A program made the position numbers and the translations under genes. Below, one piece after another: positions 30,352-40,318 of a stretch of DNA of 64,000 nucleotides. Every line of letters begins with the position of its first letter. Positions within the stretch are counted from its first letter, which is position 1. The notes below the pieces were generated by a model. The model was given only the letters and a program-made list of their open reading frames with translations, did not search any database and had not been told where the DNA came from. This DNA is from Lysobacteraceae bacterium (GTDB taxonomy: Bacteria > Pseudomonadota > Gammaproteobacteria > Nevskiales > Nevskiaceae): NCBI GenBank assembly GCA_013823855.1, contig PNMW01000085.1, positions 1 to 64,000 on the forward strand. The letters run 5' to 3'.

Positions 30352-32238
30352 ATGCCCGCGAACGCCCCCGCCGACGAACTGTTCGGCCATCCGAAGGGCC
30401 TCGTGGTCTGCTTCTTCACCGAGATGTGGGAGCGCTTCTCGTTCTACGGCATGAAGGCGCTGCTGGCGCTGTACCTGATCAAGCACCACGGCTTCACCGA
30501 CTCGATGAGCCTGGCGCTGATCGGCGCCTACGGCGGCCTGGTCTACGCGACGCCGATGCTCGGCGGCCTGATCGCCGACCGCTGGCTGGGCGTGCGCCGT
30601 TCGGTGGTGCTCGGCGGCGTGCTGCTGGCGCTCGGCCATCTGGGCATGAGCGTGGAGGGTGCGCCGGCGCGGGTGGTCGGCACCGGGGTGGAACGCGACA
30701 CGCTGGCGCTGAGCGTCTTCTATGCTTCGCTGGCGCTGATCACCGCCGGCGTCGGCTTTCTCAAGCCGAACATCTCGACCCTGGTCGGCAAGCTCTACCC
30801 GGAACGCGATCCGCGCCGCGACGCCGGCTTCACGCTGTTCGGTGCCGGCATCAACTTCGGCTCGCTGTTCGCCAGCGTGGTCTGCGGCTTCCTCGGCGAG
30901 ACCTACGGCTGGCGCTACGGTTTCGGTGCTGCCGGCATCGGCATGGTCGCCGGGCTCGCGGTGTTCGTCAGCGGCCAGAAGTACCTGCTCGGCCACGCCG
31001 AGAGCCCGGACGATGCGCGTCTCAAGGCCCGCGTGCTCGGGCCGCTGACCCTGGAATGGGCGATCTACCTCGGCGCGCTGCTGCTGTTGCCGATCCTGTT
31101 CCTGCTGATGCAGGCCGGCCACGCGGTGCTCTGGCTGCAGCTCGGCCTGATCGCGCTGTGGCTGGGCTGGCTGGCCTGGTACCTGACGGTGCGCTGCACG
31201 GCGGCGCAGCGTGGCCGGATGCTGGCCTGTGTCTGGTTCGTCGTCATCAGCCTGCTGTTCTTCGCGCTGTACGAGCAGGGCATCGGCTCCTGGGTGCTGT
31301 TCACCGATCGCCTGCTGGAAAAGGATTTCTTCCCGTCGCTGCTGGTTCGCGACGGCCTGCCGCTGCCGTGGTCGGCAGTGCCGATGATCGTCAGTCCCCT
31401 GGTGGTCGCCGCCGCGCTGCGCGCCGCGCCGGGTGCGCGCTGGCCGGGGCGGGCGATCGGCGGGCTGGCGACGCTGATGGTGCTGCTGGTGATCCGCGAT
31501 GTCGTGGTGCTGCCGCAGACCGCCAGCTCGCTGACCTTCATCGGGCCGCTGGTCTCGAACCTGATGGCGCCGTTCGTCGCGGCGCTGTGGCCGTGGCTGG
31601 CACGGCGCAACCGCGATCCGCACCCGTCGCTGAAGGGCTCGCTGGGGCTGCTGTTCGGCGGCCTGGCGTTCATCCCGATGATGCTGGCGGCGCAGCGCGT
31701 CGGCGATCCGGCGCTCGGGCTGCTGCTGGCCAGCGTCTGGTGGCTGGTGCTGGCCAACCTGCTGATCGAGATCGGCAGCTTCCTGATCTATCCGGTCGGC
31801 CTGGCGGCGATCACCGAGCTGTCGCTGCCGACTGTCGGCGGCGTGATGATGGGCGCCTACTGGCTCGGCACCTCGTTCGCCGAACAGCTGGCCGCCGGTT
31901 TCGGCCAGCTGGCGGCAATCGACCGGTTGCCGGGCGAGACGGTTGCCGCCGCGGTCGCCGCCGACGCCTATGCGGCGCTGTTCCAGAAGCTGCTGTGGCT
32001 CGGCGTCGGCTGTGCGCTGCTGTCGCTGCTGCTGGTGCCGACGATGCGGCGCTTGGACCCGCGACCCGGCGGTCTGACGCCCGCCTCTAGGCTGCAGGTA
32101 CGCCACGCGCAGCCGAGCGAAACAGCAGCCCGCCGACCACCGCCAGCACCACCAGCCCCGCGAACGGGCCGAACTGGAATGACGCCGGTGCGGCCAGCAC
32201 GTCGGCGCGGCCGGACAGCACGATCGGCACGGCGATGA
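30352..32238 (+). CDS. POT/PTR family peptide MFS transporter
   Basis: HPKGLVVCFFTEMWERFSFYGMKALLALYL...GGLIADRWLG; C-terminus overlaps antisense with the OPT gene. Confidence 0.9.
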   Translation: MPANAPADELFGHPKGLVVCFFTEMWERFSFYGMKALLALYLIKHHGFTDSMSLALIGAYGGLVYATPMLGGLIADRWLGVRRSVVLGGVLLALGHLGMSVEGAPARVVGTGVERDTLALSVFYASLALITAGVGFLKPNISTLVGKLYPERDPRRDAGFTLFGAGINFGSLFASVVCGFLGETYGWRYGFGAAGIGMVAGLAVFVSGQKYLLGHAESPDDARLKARVLGPLTLEWAIYLGALLLLPILFLLMQAGHAVLWLQLGLIALWLGWLAWYLTVRCTAAQRGRMLACVWFVVISLLFFALYEQGIGSWVLFTDRLLEKDFFPSLLVRDGLPLPWSAVPMIVSPLVVAAALRAAPGARWPGRAIGGLATLMVLLVIRDVVVLPQTASSLTFIGPLVSNLMAPFVAALWPWLARRNRDPHPSLKGSLGLLFGGLAFIPMMLAAQRVGDPALGLLLASVWWLVLANLLIEIGSFLIYPVGLAAITELSLPTVGGVMMGAYWLGTSFAEQLAAGFGQLAAIDRLPGETVAAAVAADAYAALFQKLLWLGVGCALLSLLLVPTMRRLDPRPGGLTPASRLQVRHAQPSETAARRPPPAPPAPRTGRTGMTPVRPARRRGRTARSARR

Positions 32239-34024
32239 CGATGCCCATCAGCGCTTCGCCGGTGATCAGGCCGGCTGCGAACAGGGTGCCGTTGCGATGC
32301 AGCTTGTCGCGGGCGTCCTCGTCGGTGGCGGCGATGCCGGCTTGCCTCTCGACGAAGTGGGCGACAAGGCTGCCGAGGAAGATCGGCACCATCAGTTCCA
32401 GCGGCAGATAGATGCCGATCGCGGCACCGAGCACGGGGACCCGGAAGTGCGCGCCGCGCGCCTTGAGGAATTCATCGAGCGCGATGATCGCGGCACCGAT
32501 CACCGCACCGATGGCGATGAAGTTCCACGGCAGCTCGCCGCCGAACATGCCCTTGGCGACCGAGGCCATCAGGTTGGCCTGCGGTGCGGCCAGCGCGTTC
32601 GGATGCTCCGGGGTCGGCGCGCCGATGCCGTAGGCGGACGCCAGAAGGTTCAGCACCGGCGCCATCACCAGCGCGCACGAAAACGCGCCGATCCCGAGCA
32701 TCAGCTGCTGCTTCCACGGCGTGGCGCCGACCAGATAGCCGGCCTTCAGATCCTGAAGATTGTCGCCACCGACCGAGGCCGCGCAGCAGACCACCGCGCC
32801 GATCATGATCGCGGCGACCGCACCGATGGATGAGTCCTTGCCGAGCAGCAGGATCAGCACCAGCGACGCGAACAGGATCGTCGCGATGGTGATGCCGGAC
32901 ACCGGGTTGTTCGACGAACCGACGAGTCCCGCGAGATAGCCGGACACCGACACGAACAGGAAGCCGGCGACGATCATGATCACGGTCATCGGGATGCTGA
33001 CCAGCCAGTCGCTGACGATGGCCTGATAGAGCACCGCCAGCGGAACGGTGAACAGCACCAGCGCCACCAGCATCCACTTCATCGGCAGGTCGCGATCGGT
33101 CTCGGCGATCACCGTGCCGCTGGTGTTCTTGCGCGCCGCGGCGAGGCCGGACCTGATGCCGGAGGCCAGCGACTTGCGTAGCGAGAACAGCGTCCAGATG
33201 CCGCCGATCAGCATCGCGCCGACACCCAGGTAGCGGATCTTCGCCGACCAGATCGCGTAGCCGAGGTCTTCGGCGCTGGCACCGGCGATCTTCGCGGCCA
33301 GCGCCGGATCGGTATCGAGGAAGAACGCGTGGTAGATCGGGATCGCGAACTGCCAGCTCAGGATGCTGCCGGCGACCACGACGATGCCGACGTTGAGTCC
33401 GACGATGTAGCCGACGCCGAGCAGCGCCGGCGACAGGTTGCTGCCCATGAACGCAAAATACTTGCCGATGAAGCTGGCGCCGATCGCGGCGTCCGGAATC
33501 AGCTTCAAGCCGCTGGCCGCCGCCAGTTTCAGGAAGGCGCCGATGGCGCCGGACAGCGCCAGCGTCTTCACTCCTTCGCCGGGGTTCTCGCCGGCCTTCA
33601 GCACCTCCGCCGCCGCCTTGCCTTCCGGGAAGGCCAGCGGTTCCTCGACGATCATCGTCCGCCGCAAGGGTACGGAGAACAGCACGCCGAGCAGGCCGCC
33701 GAGGCCGGCGATCGCCAGCACCCAGGAGTACCGGAAGTCCTGCCAGTAGCCGAGGATGATCAGTGCCGGGATCGTGAAGATCACGCCAGCGGCGATCGAC
33801 GAGCCGGCGGAAGCGCCGGTCTGGACGATGTTGTTCTCCAGGATGGTGCCGCCGCCGAGCACCCGCAGCACCGCCATCGACACCACGGCCGCCGGAATCG
33901 CCGTGGCGATGGTCAGGCCGGCGAACAGGCCCAGATAGGCGTTCGCGGCGGCAAGGATCATCGCCAGGATCACTGACAGCGTGATGGCGCGGAAGGTCAG
34001 CTGCGGGACGGCGGCACGGCTCAT
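32087..34024 (-). CDS. OPT family oligopeptide transporter
   Basis: LTFRAITLSVILAMILAAANAYLGLFAGLTIATAIPAAVVSMAVLR...ENNIVQTGASAGSSIAAGVIFTIPAL; GGAG RBS supports ATG at 34024 rather than GTG at 34033. Confidence 0.92.
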   Translation of the reverse strand: MSRAAVPQLTFRAITLSVILAMILAAANAYLGLFAGLTIATAIPAAVVSMAVLRVLGGGTILENNIVQTGASAGSSIAAGVIFTIPALIILGYWQDFRYSWVLAIAGLGGLLGVLFSVPLRRTMIVEEPLAFPEGKAAAEVLKAGENPGEGVKTLALSGAIGAFLKLAAASGLKLIPDAAIGASFIGKYFAFMGSNLSPALLGVGYIVGLNVGIVVVAGSILSWQFAIPIYHAFFLDTDPALAAKIAGASAEDLGYAIWSAKIRYLGVGAMLIGGIWTLFSLRKSLASGIRSGLAAARKNTSGTVIAETDRDLPMKWMLVALVLFTVPLAVLYQAIVSDWLVSIPMTVIMIVAGFLFVSVSGYLAGLVGSSNNPVSGITIATILFASLVLILLLGKDSSIGAVAAIMIGAVVCCAASVGGDNLQDLKAGYLVGATPWKQQLMLGIGAFSCALVMAPVLNLLASAYGIGAPTPEHPNALAAPQANLMASVAKGMFGGELPWNFIAIGAVIGAAIIALDEFLKARGAHFRVPVLGAAIGIYLPLELMVPIFLGSLVAHFVERQAGIAATDEDARDKLHRNGTLFAAGLITGEALMGIVIAVPIVLSGRADVLAAPASFQFGPFAGLVVLAVVGGLLFRSAARGVPAA

Positions 34025-34181
34025 CGGGGACACTCCGCTTGCGATTCGGGAATGCGCCGGATTGTGGCACGCGGGTGCTGCGTGGCTGCGCTCGACACCG
34101 CGTCGAATCGCGCCGATGGCAGGCGGTCACGCCGCCATCGGCACCGTCAGGCCAGGGGCACCGGGCGCCCGGCGGGTGCGC

Positions 34182-35585
34182 CTATCGAACCGGGGTGGGA
34201 GCCGGGGCGGCCGCCGGCGCCGGGGGCGGCGTCGCCAGCAGCAGCCGGTCGATGTCGGCGAGATCCGACTCGGTCAGGTTGCCGGCCTGCTGCTTCAGGG
34301 TCAGCACGCTGAGCAGATAGTCGTAGCGGCTCTGGTAGTAGCTGCGCTGGGCGATGTACAGGTTGCGCAGTGTGTTCAGCACGTCGACTTCGGTGCGGGT
34401 ACCGACCTGCAGGCCGACCTGGCTCGATTCCAGCGCCGTCTGGTTCGACTTCACGGCCTGCAGGTTCGCCTTGACGCTGGCGATGCCGGACATCACGCCC
34501 TGGTAGGCATCACGGGTCTGGCGTTCGATCGAACGCTTCGAGCCTTCCAGCTGCGCCAGCGACTGATCGCGCGTCGCGGCTGCCTGGCGGACCTGCGACT
34601 GGGTCAGGCCGCCGCTGAAGATCGGCACGTTGACGCTGATGCCGATGCTGCTGCGCGCGGTGTTCGGGTTGCTCTGGAACGAGTTCTGGTTCTCGCCGTA
34701 GCTGCCGTCGATGCCGAGGGTCGGGTAGTGGCGTGCGTAGGCAACGCCGACGGCCTTCTTTGCCACTTCGGCATTCAGCTCGGCGATCTGCAGGTCGAAA
34801 TTGCTGTCGCGGGCGACCTTCAGCCAGTCATCGACCGACACCGGATTCGGGCTGGCCAGCGGGATTTCCTCGACCAGGCCTTCGGCGGTTTCCGCATAGC
34901 CGCCGGTGATCTCGCCGAGCGCGCGGCGGGCGTTGGACAGCGTCCGTTCCGCGCCGATCAGGGTCGCCACGCTGCCGTCATAGGCAGCCTGGGCTTCCTG
35001 CACATCGGTGATCGCGGCGAGGCCGACCTCGAAGCGCTTCTTCGCCTGCAGCAGCTGCCGCTCGTTGGCATCGCGCTCGGCGGTGTTGGTGCGTACCGCA
35101 TCGCTGGCCGACAGCACGCCGAAGTAAGCCTGGGCGACGCGCAGGATCAGCGCCTGCTGGGCGCTGCGATAGGTCGCCTCGGCGAGCGCGACCTGCGAAT
35201 CGGACTGCTTCAGCCGGCGCCAGGCCTCGAAGCTCCAAATCGTCTGCGACAGCGTCACCTGGTACGACAGGGCGTCGTTGCCGAAGGTGTTGACGCCGTC
35301 CTCGGTGGTCGGCGGCGGCTGCCCCGGATCAAAGATGATCACGTTCTGCTGCTCGACCCGGGTCCGGCTGCGGGCGCCGCTGCCCTGGGCGTTCAGCTGC
35401 GGCAGGAACGCCGACAGCGCCTGCGGCTTCGCCTCGATCGAGGCATCGCGGGCGAACTTCGCGGCGGTGAGCGTGGTGTCCTGATCGAGCGCCTTGCGAT
35501 AGGTTTCAAGCAGATCGTTGGCGCCGGCCGAGCAGATCGGTGCAAGAAAGCAGGACGCGAGCAGGGCGCGAAGGGAGCGGCGCAT
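34182..35585 (-). CDS. tolC: TolC family outer membrane protein
   Basis: Signal peptide MRRSLRALLASCFLAPICSAGA; LLETYRKALDQDTTLTAAKFARDASIEAKPQALSAFLPQL. Confidence 0.88.
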   Translation of the reverse strand: MRRSLRALLASCFLAPICSAGANDLLETYRKALDQDTTLTAAKFARDASIEAKPQALSAFLPQLNAQGSGARSRTRVEQQNVIIFDPGQPPPTTEDGVNTFGNDALSYQVTLSQTIWSFEAWRRLKQSDSQVALAEATYRSAQQALILRVAQAYFGVLSASDAVRTNTAERDANERQLLQAKKRFEVGLAAITDVQEAQAAYDGSVATLIGAERTLSNARRALGEITGGYAETAEGLVEEIPLASPNPVSVDDWLKVARDSNFDLQIAELNAEVAKKAVGVAYARHYPTLGIDGSYGENQNSFQSNPNTARSSIGISVNVPIFSGGLTQSQVRQAAATRDQSLAQLEGSKRSIERQTRDAYQGVMSGIASVKANLQAVKSNQTALESSQVGLQVGTRTEVDVLNTLRNLYIAQRSYYQSRYDYLLSVLTLKQQAGNLTESDLADIDRLLLATPPPAPAAAPAPTPVR

Positions 35586-35617
35586 GAATCTTCCTGAGAG
35601 ATGCCTGATGAAGGGAA

Positions 35618-35932
35618 CTAGTAGCGGGGAATCGTTGCGTCTATGGTCTGCGACCAGGCGTCGATGCCGCCGATTAGATGCGACACATCGCCGAAACCGT
35701 TGCGTTCCAGAAACCGCCCGGCCATCTCGCTGCGGACCCCGTGGTGGCATAGGACGGCAATCGGCGCCGAAGGGTTTAACTCGGCGACGCGCGCACCGAG
35801 TTCGGCGAGCGGAATGTTGATCGCGCCAGGCAGCGCGGCGAGTTCGACTTCCTCGGGCAGGCGCACGTCGAGCACGGTGGTGCCGGGGCTGTCGATCAGC
35901 GCCTTGAAGGCGGCGGGGACAAGATTCTGCAT
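35618..35932 (-). CDS. rhodanese-like domain protein
   Basis: TTVLDVRLPEEVELAALPGAINIPL...IAVLCHHGVRSEMAGRFLE, active-site loop CHHGVRS; ATG at 35932. Confidence 0.9.
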   Translation of the reverse strand: MQNLVPAAFKALIDSPGTTVLDVRLPEEVELAALPGAINIPLAELGARVAELNPSAPIAVLCHHGVRSEMAGRFLERNGFGDVSHLIGGIDAWSQTIDATIPRY

Positions 35933-36017
35933 CGATGAAAGGCGCCAGGCGAAGAAAACCGGAATCAGCGTAGCACGCGGCAAAGCCTTGTCCTGACTGA
36001 ATTTCCGGGGCGCGAAA

Positions 36018-37040
36018 TCAGCTTTGCCGTTCTTTACCGGCGGCGTCGACGGCGTCCGGATAGACCAGCTCGGCAAGCGCCGCGCGGCTGTAGACGCCGA
36101 GCTTGCGATAGACGCGATACAAGTGATTGGCGACGGTCGACGGGGCGATGCCGATGCGCTTGGCGGCCTGCTTGAAGCTGAGCCCGTGGGCGATCGCGGT
36201 GACCACGTCGCGTTCCCGGCGGGTCAGGTGATCGAGCGGGCCGGCCGGCCAGATGTGCACGCAGCGCAGTTCGTCGAGCGGTTCGCAACGGATGCACAGG
36301 CCGCCGGCGACCATCGTGTCGCCATCCGCCGGCAGCGCGAACGGCAGCTGTTGCGCCGGCCGCTCGGGAAAGTGCCGGTCGAGCATCTCGAAGAAGCGCG
36401 GCATCGCGTCGTGGAAGGCGCCGGTGGCGTCGACCGCTGCCGCCGCGCTGGCCGCCGGCCGATCGGCCAGCCGTCGCGACATCTGCAGGAAGAACGCGTG
36501 CGAGGCGGCATTGAACAGATGAAACATCACCCGACCGACGCCGGCGGCATCGCGGGCGGTGAACGCCTGCCGGCGGTCGAAGCGGTACAGCGTGACCAGC
36601 GAGTACAGGCCGCTGGCCGGATCGATGTGGCCGGTCGACAGGATCCGCTCGATGCCGCAGGGCGCGAAGGTCTGCTGATACAGCTCGGAGCGGTAGAACT
36701 GCCGGTCCGGCATCACGCTTTTCATGTCGACCGGCGTCTCCAGCTGGCGCAGCAGCGCCGGGACGATCGGATTGATCGCCTGGCTGGCTTCGAGCCGCTC
36801 GGGGAATTCCGGCGGCAGGTTCAGCACCGTGCAGGTGTGGAACTTCATCCGCCGCGCCGTGCCGGTGCCCCAGATCGCGGCATCGAACGGCAGCAGCTGG
36901 CGCAGCTCGCCGAGCGCCCAGCGGCGGAAGCCGTCCGGCGGCACGGCGAGGCCGCCGCGATACAGGCGGCCGATCAGCTGGTCGACCGGATCGACGGCGG
37001 CGGGGTCCGGAATTGCGGCTTGCGGTTCGGCGCGCGTCAT
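36018..37040 (-). CDS. LuxR family transcriptional regulator
   Basis: C-terminal HTH LTRRERDVVTAIAHGLSFKQAAKRIGIAPSTVANHLYRVYRKLGVYSRAAL. Confidence 0.85.
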   Translation of the reverse strand: MTRAEPQAAIPDPAAVDPVDQLIGRLYRGGLAVPPDGFRRWALGELRQLLPFDAAIWGTGTARRMKFHTCTVLNLPPEFPERLEASQAINPIVPALLRQLETPVDMKSVMPDRQFYRSELYQQTFAPCGIERILSTGHIDPASGLYSLVTLYRFDRRQAFTARDAAGVGRVMFHLFNAASHAFFLQMSRRLADRPAASAAAAVDATGAFHDAMPRFFEMLDRHFPERPAQQLPFALPADGDTMVAGGLCIRCEPLDELRCVHIWPAGPLDHLTRRERDVVTAIAHGLSFKQAAKRIGIAPSTVANHLYRVYRKLGVYSRAALAELVYPDAVDAAGKERQS

Positions 37041-37150
37041 GCGGATCGGGGGCGGGTCGTCGTGGCGGCGGGATGACAGGCCGGATTTACCATCTTCGCG
37101 GCCAGTGTTCACGCCTATCCTGCGCTGAACCGCACCTTGTTCCGCAACCG

Positions 37151-37630
37151 ATGCCGCGCATGAAATCGATCCACACCTGGCTGGCCGAGTACAACGAGAG
37201 TCATCGCAACCCGGTCAACAAGCGCCTGCACTGGCTGTGCGTGCCGCCCATCGTGGTCACCGTATTCGGCGCGCTGCGGGCGATTCCGGCCGGCGATGCG
37301 CTGCTCAATCCGGCGACCGTCGCTGCAGCGCTGGCGCTGGTCTACTACCTGACGCTGTCGTGGCGGCTGACCCTGGGCATCGCGCCGCTGCTGGCGCTGG
37401 TGCTGGCGCTGGTCGAGTTCAGCCACGCGACGCTCGGCGCGCTGCACCTGCCGGTGATGGCAGCGGTGTTCGTGCTGGCCTGGATCGGCCAGTTCTACGG
37501 CCACAAGGTCGAGGGCCGGAAGCCATCGTTCTTCAAGGACGTGCAGTTCCTGCTGATCGGGCCGTTGTGGCTGCTGGCCGATGTCTACCGGCGCGCCGAT
37601 CTCGACCTTGGCGGGCGCCAGTACGGTTGA
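37151..37630 (+). CDS. DUF962/Mpo1-like membrane protein
   Basis: MKSIHTWLAEYNESHRNPVNKRLHWLCVPPIV...WIGQFYGHKVEGRKPSFFKDVQFLLIGPLWLL. Confidence 0.9.
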   Translation: MPRMKSIHTWLAEYNESHRNPVNKRLHWLCVPPIVVTVFGALRAIPAGDALLNPATVAAALALVYYLTLSWRLTLGIAPLLALVLALVEFSHATLGALHLPVMAAVFVLAWIGQFYGHKVEGRKPSFFKDVQFLLIGPLWLLADVYRRADLDLGGRQYG

Positions 37631-37782
37631 CGGCCAGCTGCGCGGCTTCAGGCCGCGTTCATGCGGCGGGGCTATGCTCGCGTCGGTAACGTGCCGGAGG
37701 CCGACGAACGCTGGCCTGCCGCAGCGGTCTGATTCAGGATCGCAAGCACGCCCCGAACAAGACCGGAAAAGGTGAACCCGAC

Positions 37783-38430
37783 ATGACCCCCAAGAAATTC
37801 CCTGCCTGGCTGTGCGCGCTGGTGCTGAGCGTGAGTGTCGTTGCCGGCACGACCGCGCCGGGCGCTGCCCAGGCGCAGGACGAGCGCAGTGGCGAGCCGG
37901 CCGCCGCCGATGTCGCCCAGGGCCAGCCGGGCGGCGAGATCCCGCAGGAAACCTATTCGCAGGAAGAAACGCTGGCGGCTGCGCAGAAATTCTTCGGTGG
38001 CACCACCAGCGGTCTGGCCAAGGCGATCGAGAAGGCGTTCTCCGAACTCGGCCGCCCGGTCGGCTACATCATCGGCAACGAGGGCTCGGGCGCCTTCGTC
38101 GTCGGCCTGCGCTACGGCGAAGGCGAACTGGTCTACAAGGGCGGCGGCACGACCAAGGTGTACTGGCAGGGCCCATCGGTCGGCTGGGACATCGGCGGCA
38201 ACGCCTCGAAGGTGTTCACGCTGGTCTACGACCTGCGCTGGACCAAGGATCTGTACCAGCGCTTCCCGGGAGTCGACGGCAGCCTCTACGTGGTCGCCGG
38301 TGTCGGCCTGAACTATCAGCGCGCCAACGGCATCACGCTGGCGCCGATCCGCACCGGCGTCGGCCTGCGCGCCGGTGCCAGCGTCGGCTATCTCGCCTAC
38401 ACCCGCGAAAAGCGCATCAACCCGTTCTGA
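37783..38430 (+). CDS. DUF1134 domain-containing protein
   Basis: Signal peptide; AQKFFGGTTSGLAKAIEKAFSELGRPVGYIIGNEGSGAFVVGLRYGEGELVYKGGG. Confidence 0.88.
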   Translation: MTPKKFPAWLCALVLSVSVVAGTTAPGAAQAQDERSGEPAAADVAQGQPGGEIPQETYSQEETLAAAQKFFGGTTSGLAKAIEKAFSELGRPVGYIIGNEGSGAFVVGLRYGEGELVYKGGGTTKVYWQGPSVGWDIGGNASKVFTLVYDLRWTKDLYQRFPGVDGSLYVVAGVGLNYQRANGITLAPIRTGVGLRAGASVGYLAYTREKRINPF

Positions 38431-38451
38431 ACGATCGGCATAGATGACAAT

Positions 38452-38473
38452 CAGGCCGCCTGCGGGCGGCCTG
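38452..38473 (+). terminator. putative terminator hairpin
   Basis: CAGGCCGCC TGCG GGCGGCCTG between convergent genes; U-tract poor. Confidence 0.5.
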
Positions 38474-38513
38474 CCTGCTTCCGGGACCCGCGGCGACGGG
38501 CAGCAGGCGGGCT

Positions 38514-39683
38514 TCAGCGAGCCAGCGAGATCACCACCCGGCGCAGCAGTTCGTGGATATCGGCTTCGTCGTGGTAGACCCCGAAGCCGATCCGCAGGCG
38601 ATCGTCGCGGTGATCGCAGACCACCTCGGTCGCGGCCAGCCGTTGCTGCAGCTCGCCGGCCCTGGTCGTGCGGAAGCACAGGAAATTGCCGCGCGGCTGG
38701 CCGCGTCCGGGTATCAGCAGCGCGGCGTTGAGCAGCGGCAGGGCGAGCCGGTCGAGGCCGTCGAGAAACAGATCCTGCAGCGCGGCCACCCGGGCGTGGA
38801 TGCGCGCCGGCGTCAGCTTCTGCGCATGCAGCCAGTCCATCACCGCGTTCAGCCGGTACAGCGCCGTGGCGTCATAGGTCGCGCCCAGGAAGCGCAGGCC
38901 GCCGTCGGCATAGCCGACTTGTCCTGGGCCGCCGCTCAGCGCGGCGAAGCCGGCGAACCAGCCGGTATCGACCGGCCGCAGGGCGATGCCCGGCGGGCAG
39001 TGCATGAAGGCGTTGCCTTCGCCGGACATCGCGTACTTGTAGCCGCCGCCGAGGTAGAACGCGCGGCCGGCAATCGCCGACAGGTCGGTGTGCAGCGCCA
39101 TGTAGCCGTGATAGCCGTCGATCACGATCAGCGTGTCCGGATCGCGCACGGCCTGGACGATCGGCGCCAGTTCGTGGACCAGCCAGCCGGAGTTGTAGAA
39201 GCACTGCGAGAAAAAGACGAGATCGTGGCCGCCGCGCGCGGCGGCCGATGCGAAGCGCTCGGCGAAGCTCGCGAACGGCTCGCTGGCGATGCGTTCGATC
39301 TCGACCTGGCCGGCCTCGGCCATCCGCAGCATCTGCCGGTTGAAGCTGTGGAACTCGCTGTCGGTGCTCAGCACCCGGATCGGTCGCCGCGCGATCGACG
39401 ACATCAGCCGCATCAGCAGTTCATGGGTGTTGCCGGCGAAGCACAGCGTGCCAGGATCGGGCAGATGCAGGATCGTCGCGACATGCGCCTGGGCAGCGGG
39501 AATGACCGCGCCGAAGATTTTCGTCCACTTGTCGTCGGCGAGGTCGGCGGCTTCGGTCCAGGCCTCGGCCTGTGCGTAGTAGCTGACATCCGGCCAGGGG
39601 TGATGGCTGTGGGCCGCGACATGCAGGCGGCCGGGACGGGCGGTCAGGAATCGCGAGAAGTGCAGCTTCCACGAATGATTCAC
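38514..39683 (-). CDS. aminotransferase class V-fold PLP-dependent enzyme (kynureninase-like)
   Basis: FSQCFYNSGWLVHELAPIVQAV...LIVIDGYHGYMALHTDLSAIAGRAFYLGGGYKYAMSGEG with PLP lysine; GTG start overlaps the GNAT stop. Confidence 0.82.
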   Translation of the reverse strand: MNHSWKLHFSRFLTARPGRLHVAAHSHHPWPDVSYYAQAEAWTEAADLADDKWTKIFGAVIPAAQAHVATILHLPDPGTLCFAGNTHELLMRLMSSIARRPIRVLSTDSEFHSFNRQMLRMAEAGQVEIERIASEPFASFAERFASAAARGGHDLVFFSQCFYNSGWLVHELAPIVQAVRDPDTLIVIDGYHGYMALHTDLSAIAGRAFYLGGGYKYAMSGEGNAFMHCPPGIALRPVDTGWFAGFAALSGGPGQVGYADGGLRFLGATYDATALYRLNAVMDWLHAQKLTPARIHARVAALQDLFLDGLDRLALPLLNAALLIPGRGQPRGNFLCFRTTRAGELQQRLAATEVVCDHRDDRLRIGFGVYHDEADIHELLRRVVISLAR

Positions 39684-40141
39684 CGGTACTGCCTCTCGTC
39701 TTCGAGCGGCTTCACGAAGTGGAACGAGGTGATCTGCAGCCCTTCGCGGAAGTAGAACTTGTGGGCCTTGAGTCGCGGCGTGCCGGAATCCAGGGTCAGC
39801 TGCGTGCAGCCGAGCGCGCGCGCCTTCGCCTCGCACCAGCCGAGCAGCGCCTTGCCGACGCCCTCGGATCGATGGCCGGCATCGGTGACCAGATCGTCGA
39901 TGTACAGTTCGCTGCGCGAAAAGGTCTTTTCGAGCACGCGCCAGACGGTCAGACCCAGCACCTCGCCGCCGTCGACCGCCACCAGCATGCGGCCGCCGCC
40001 GGCGAACACCCTCAGCATCTGGTCGCTGTAGTTCGGCATCAGCTGCGGGCGGAGCTGGCGATGCACGCTCTCGGCCTGGGCCAGCCATCGGGCCGCGACG
40101 ATGCGGCCGTCGCCATCGGTGACTTCAACGATCTGCAGCAT
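39680..40141 (-). CDS. GNAT family N-acetyltransferase
   Basis: LYIDDLVTDAGHRSEGVGKALLGWCEAKARALGCTQLTLDSGTPRLKAHKFYFREG. Confidence 0.9.
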   Translation of the reverse strand: MLQIVEVTDGDGRIVAARWLAQAESVHRQLRPQLMPNYSDQMLRVFAGGGRMLVAVDGGEVLGLTVWRVLEKTFSRSELYIDDLVTDAGHRSEGVGKALLGWCEAKARALGCTQLTLDSGTPRLKAHKFYFREGLQITSFHFVKPLEDERQYR

Positions 40142-40318
40142 GCGGCGTCACCTCGTGGTTCGATTGCGCAGTCTGCGTTTGTCGCACTGCGAGCCGCAAA
40201 TGCTGCGGGCGATCGACCGCCATCCGGCTGCTGGACGGGAACTTGCGGCTGCTATGATCGGTCCACTCCGGCAGTAGCCCCGCTGCCGATTTACCTTTCA
40301 TTTACAAGGAGCTTGTCG

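Noticed and set aside
29959-32106. 715-aa minus-strand ORF rich in Q/R/D
   Set aside because: Antisense to the DMT and POT transporter genes; no domain-like segments.
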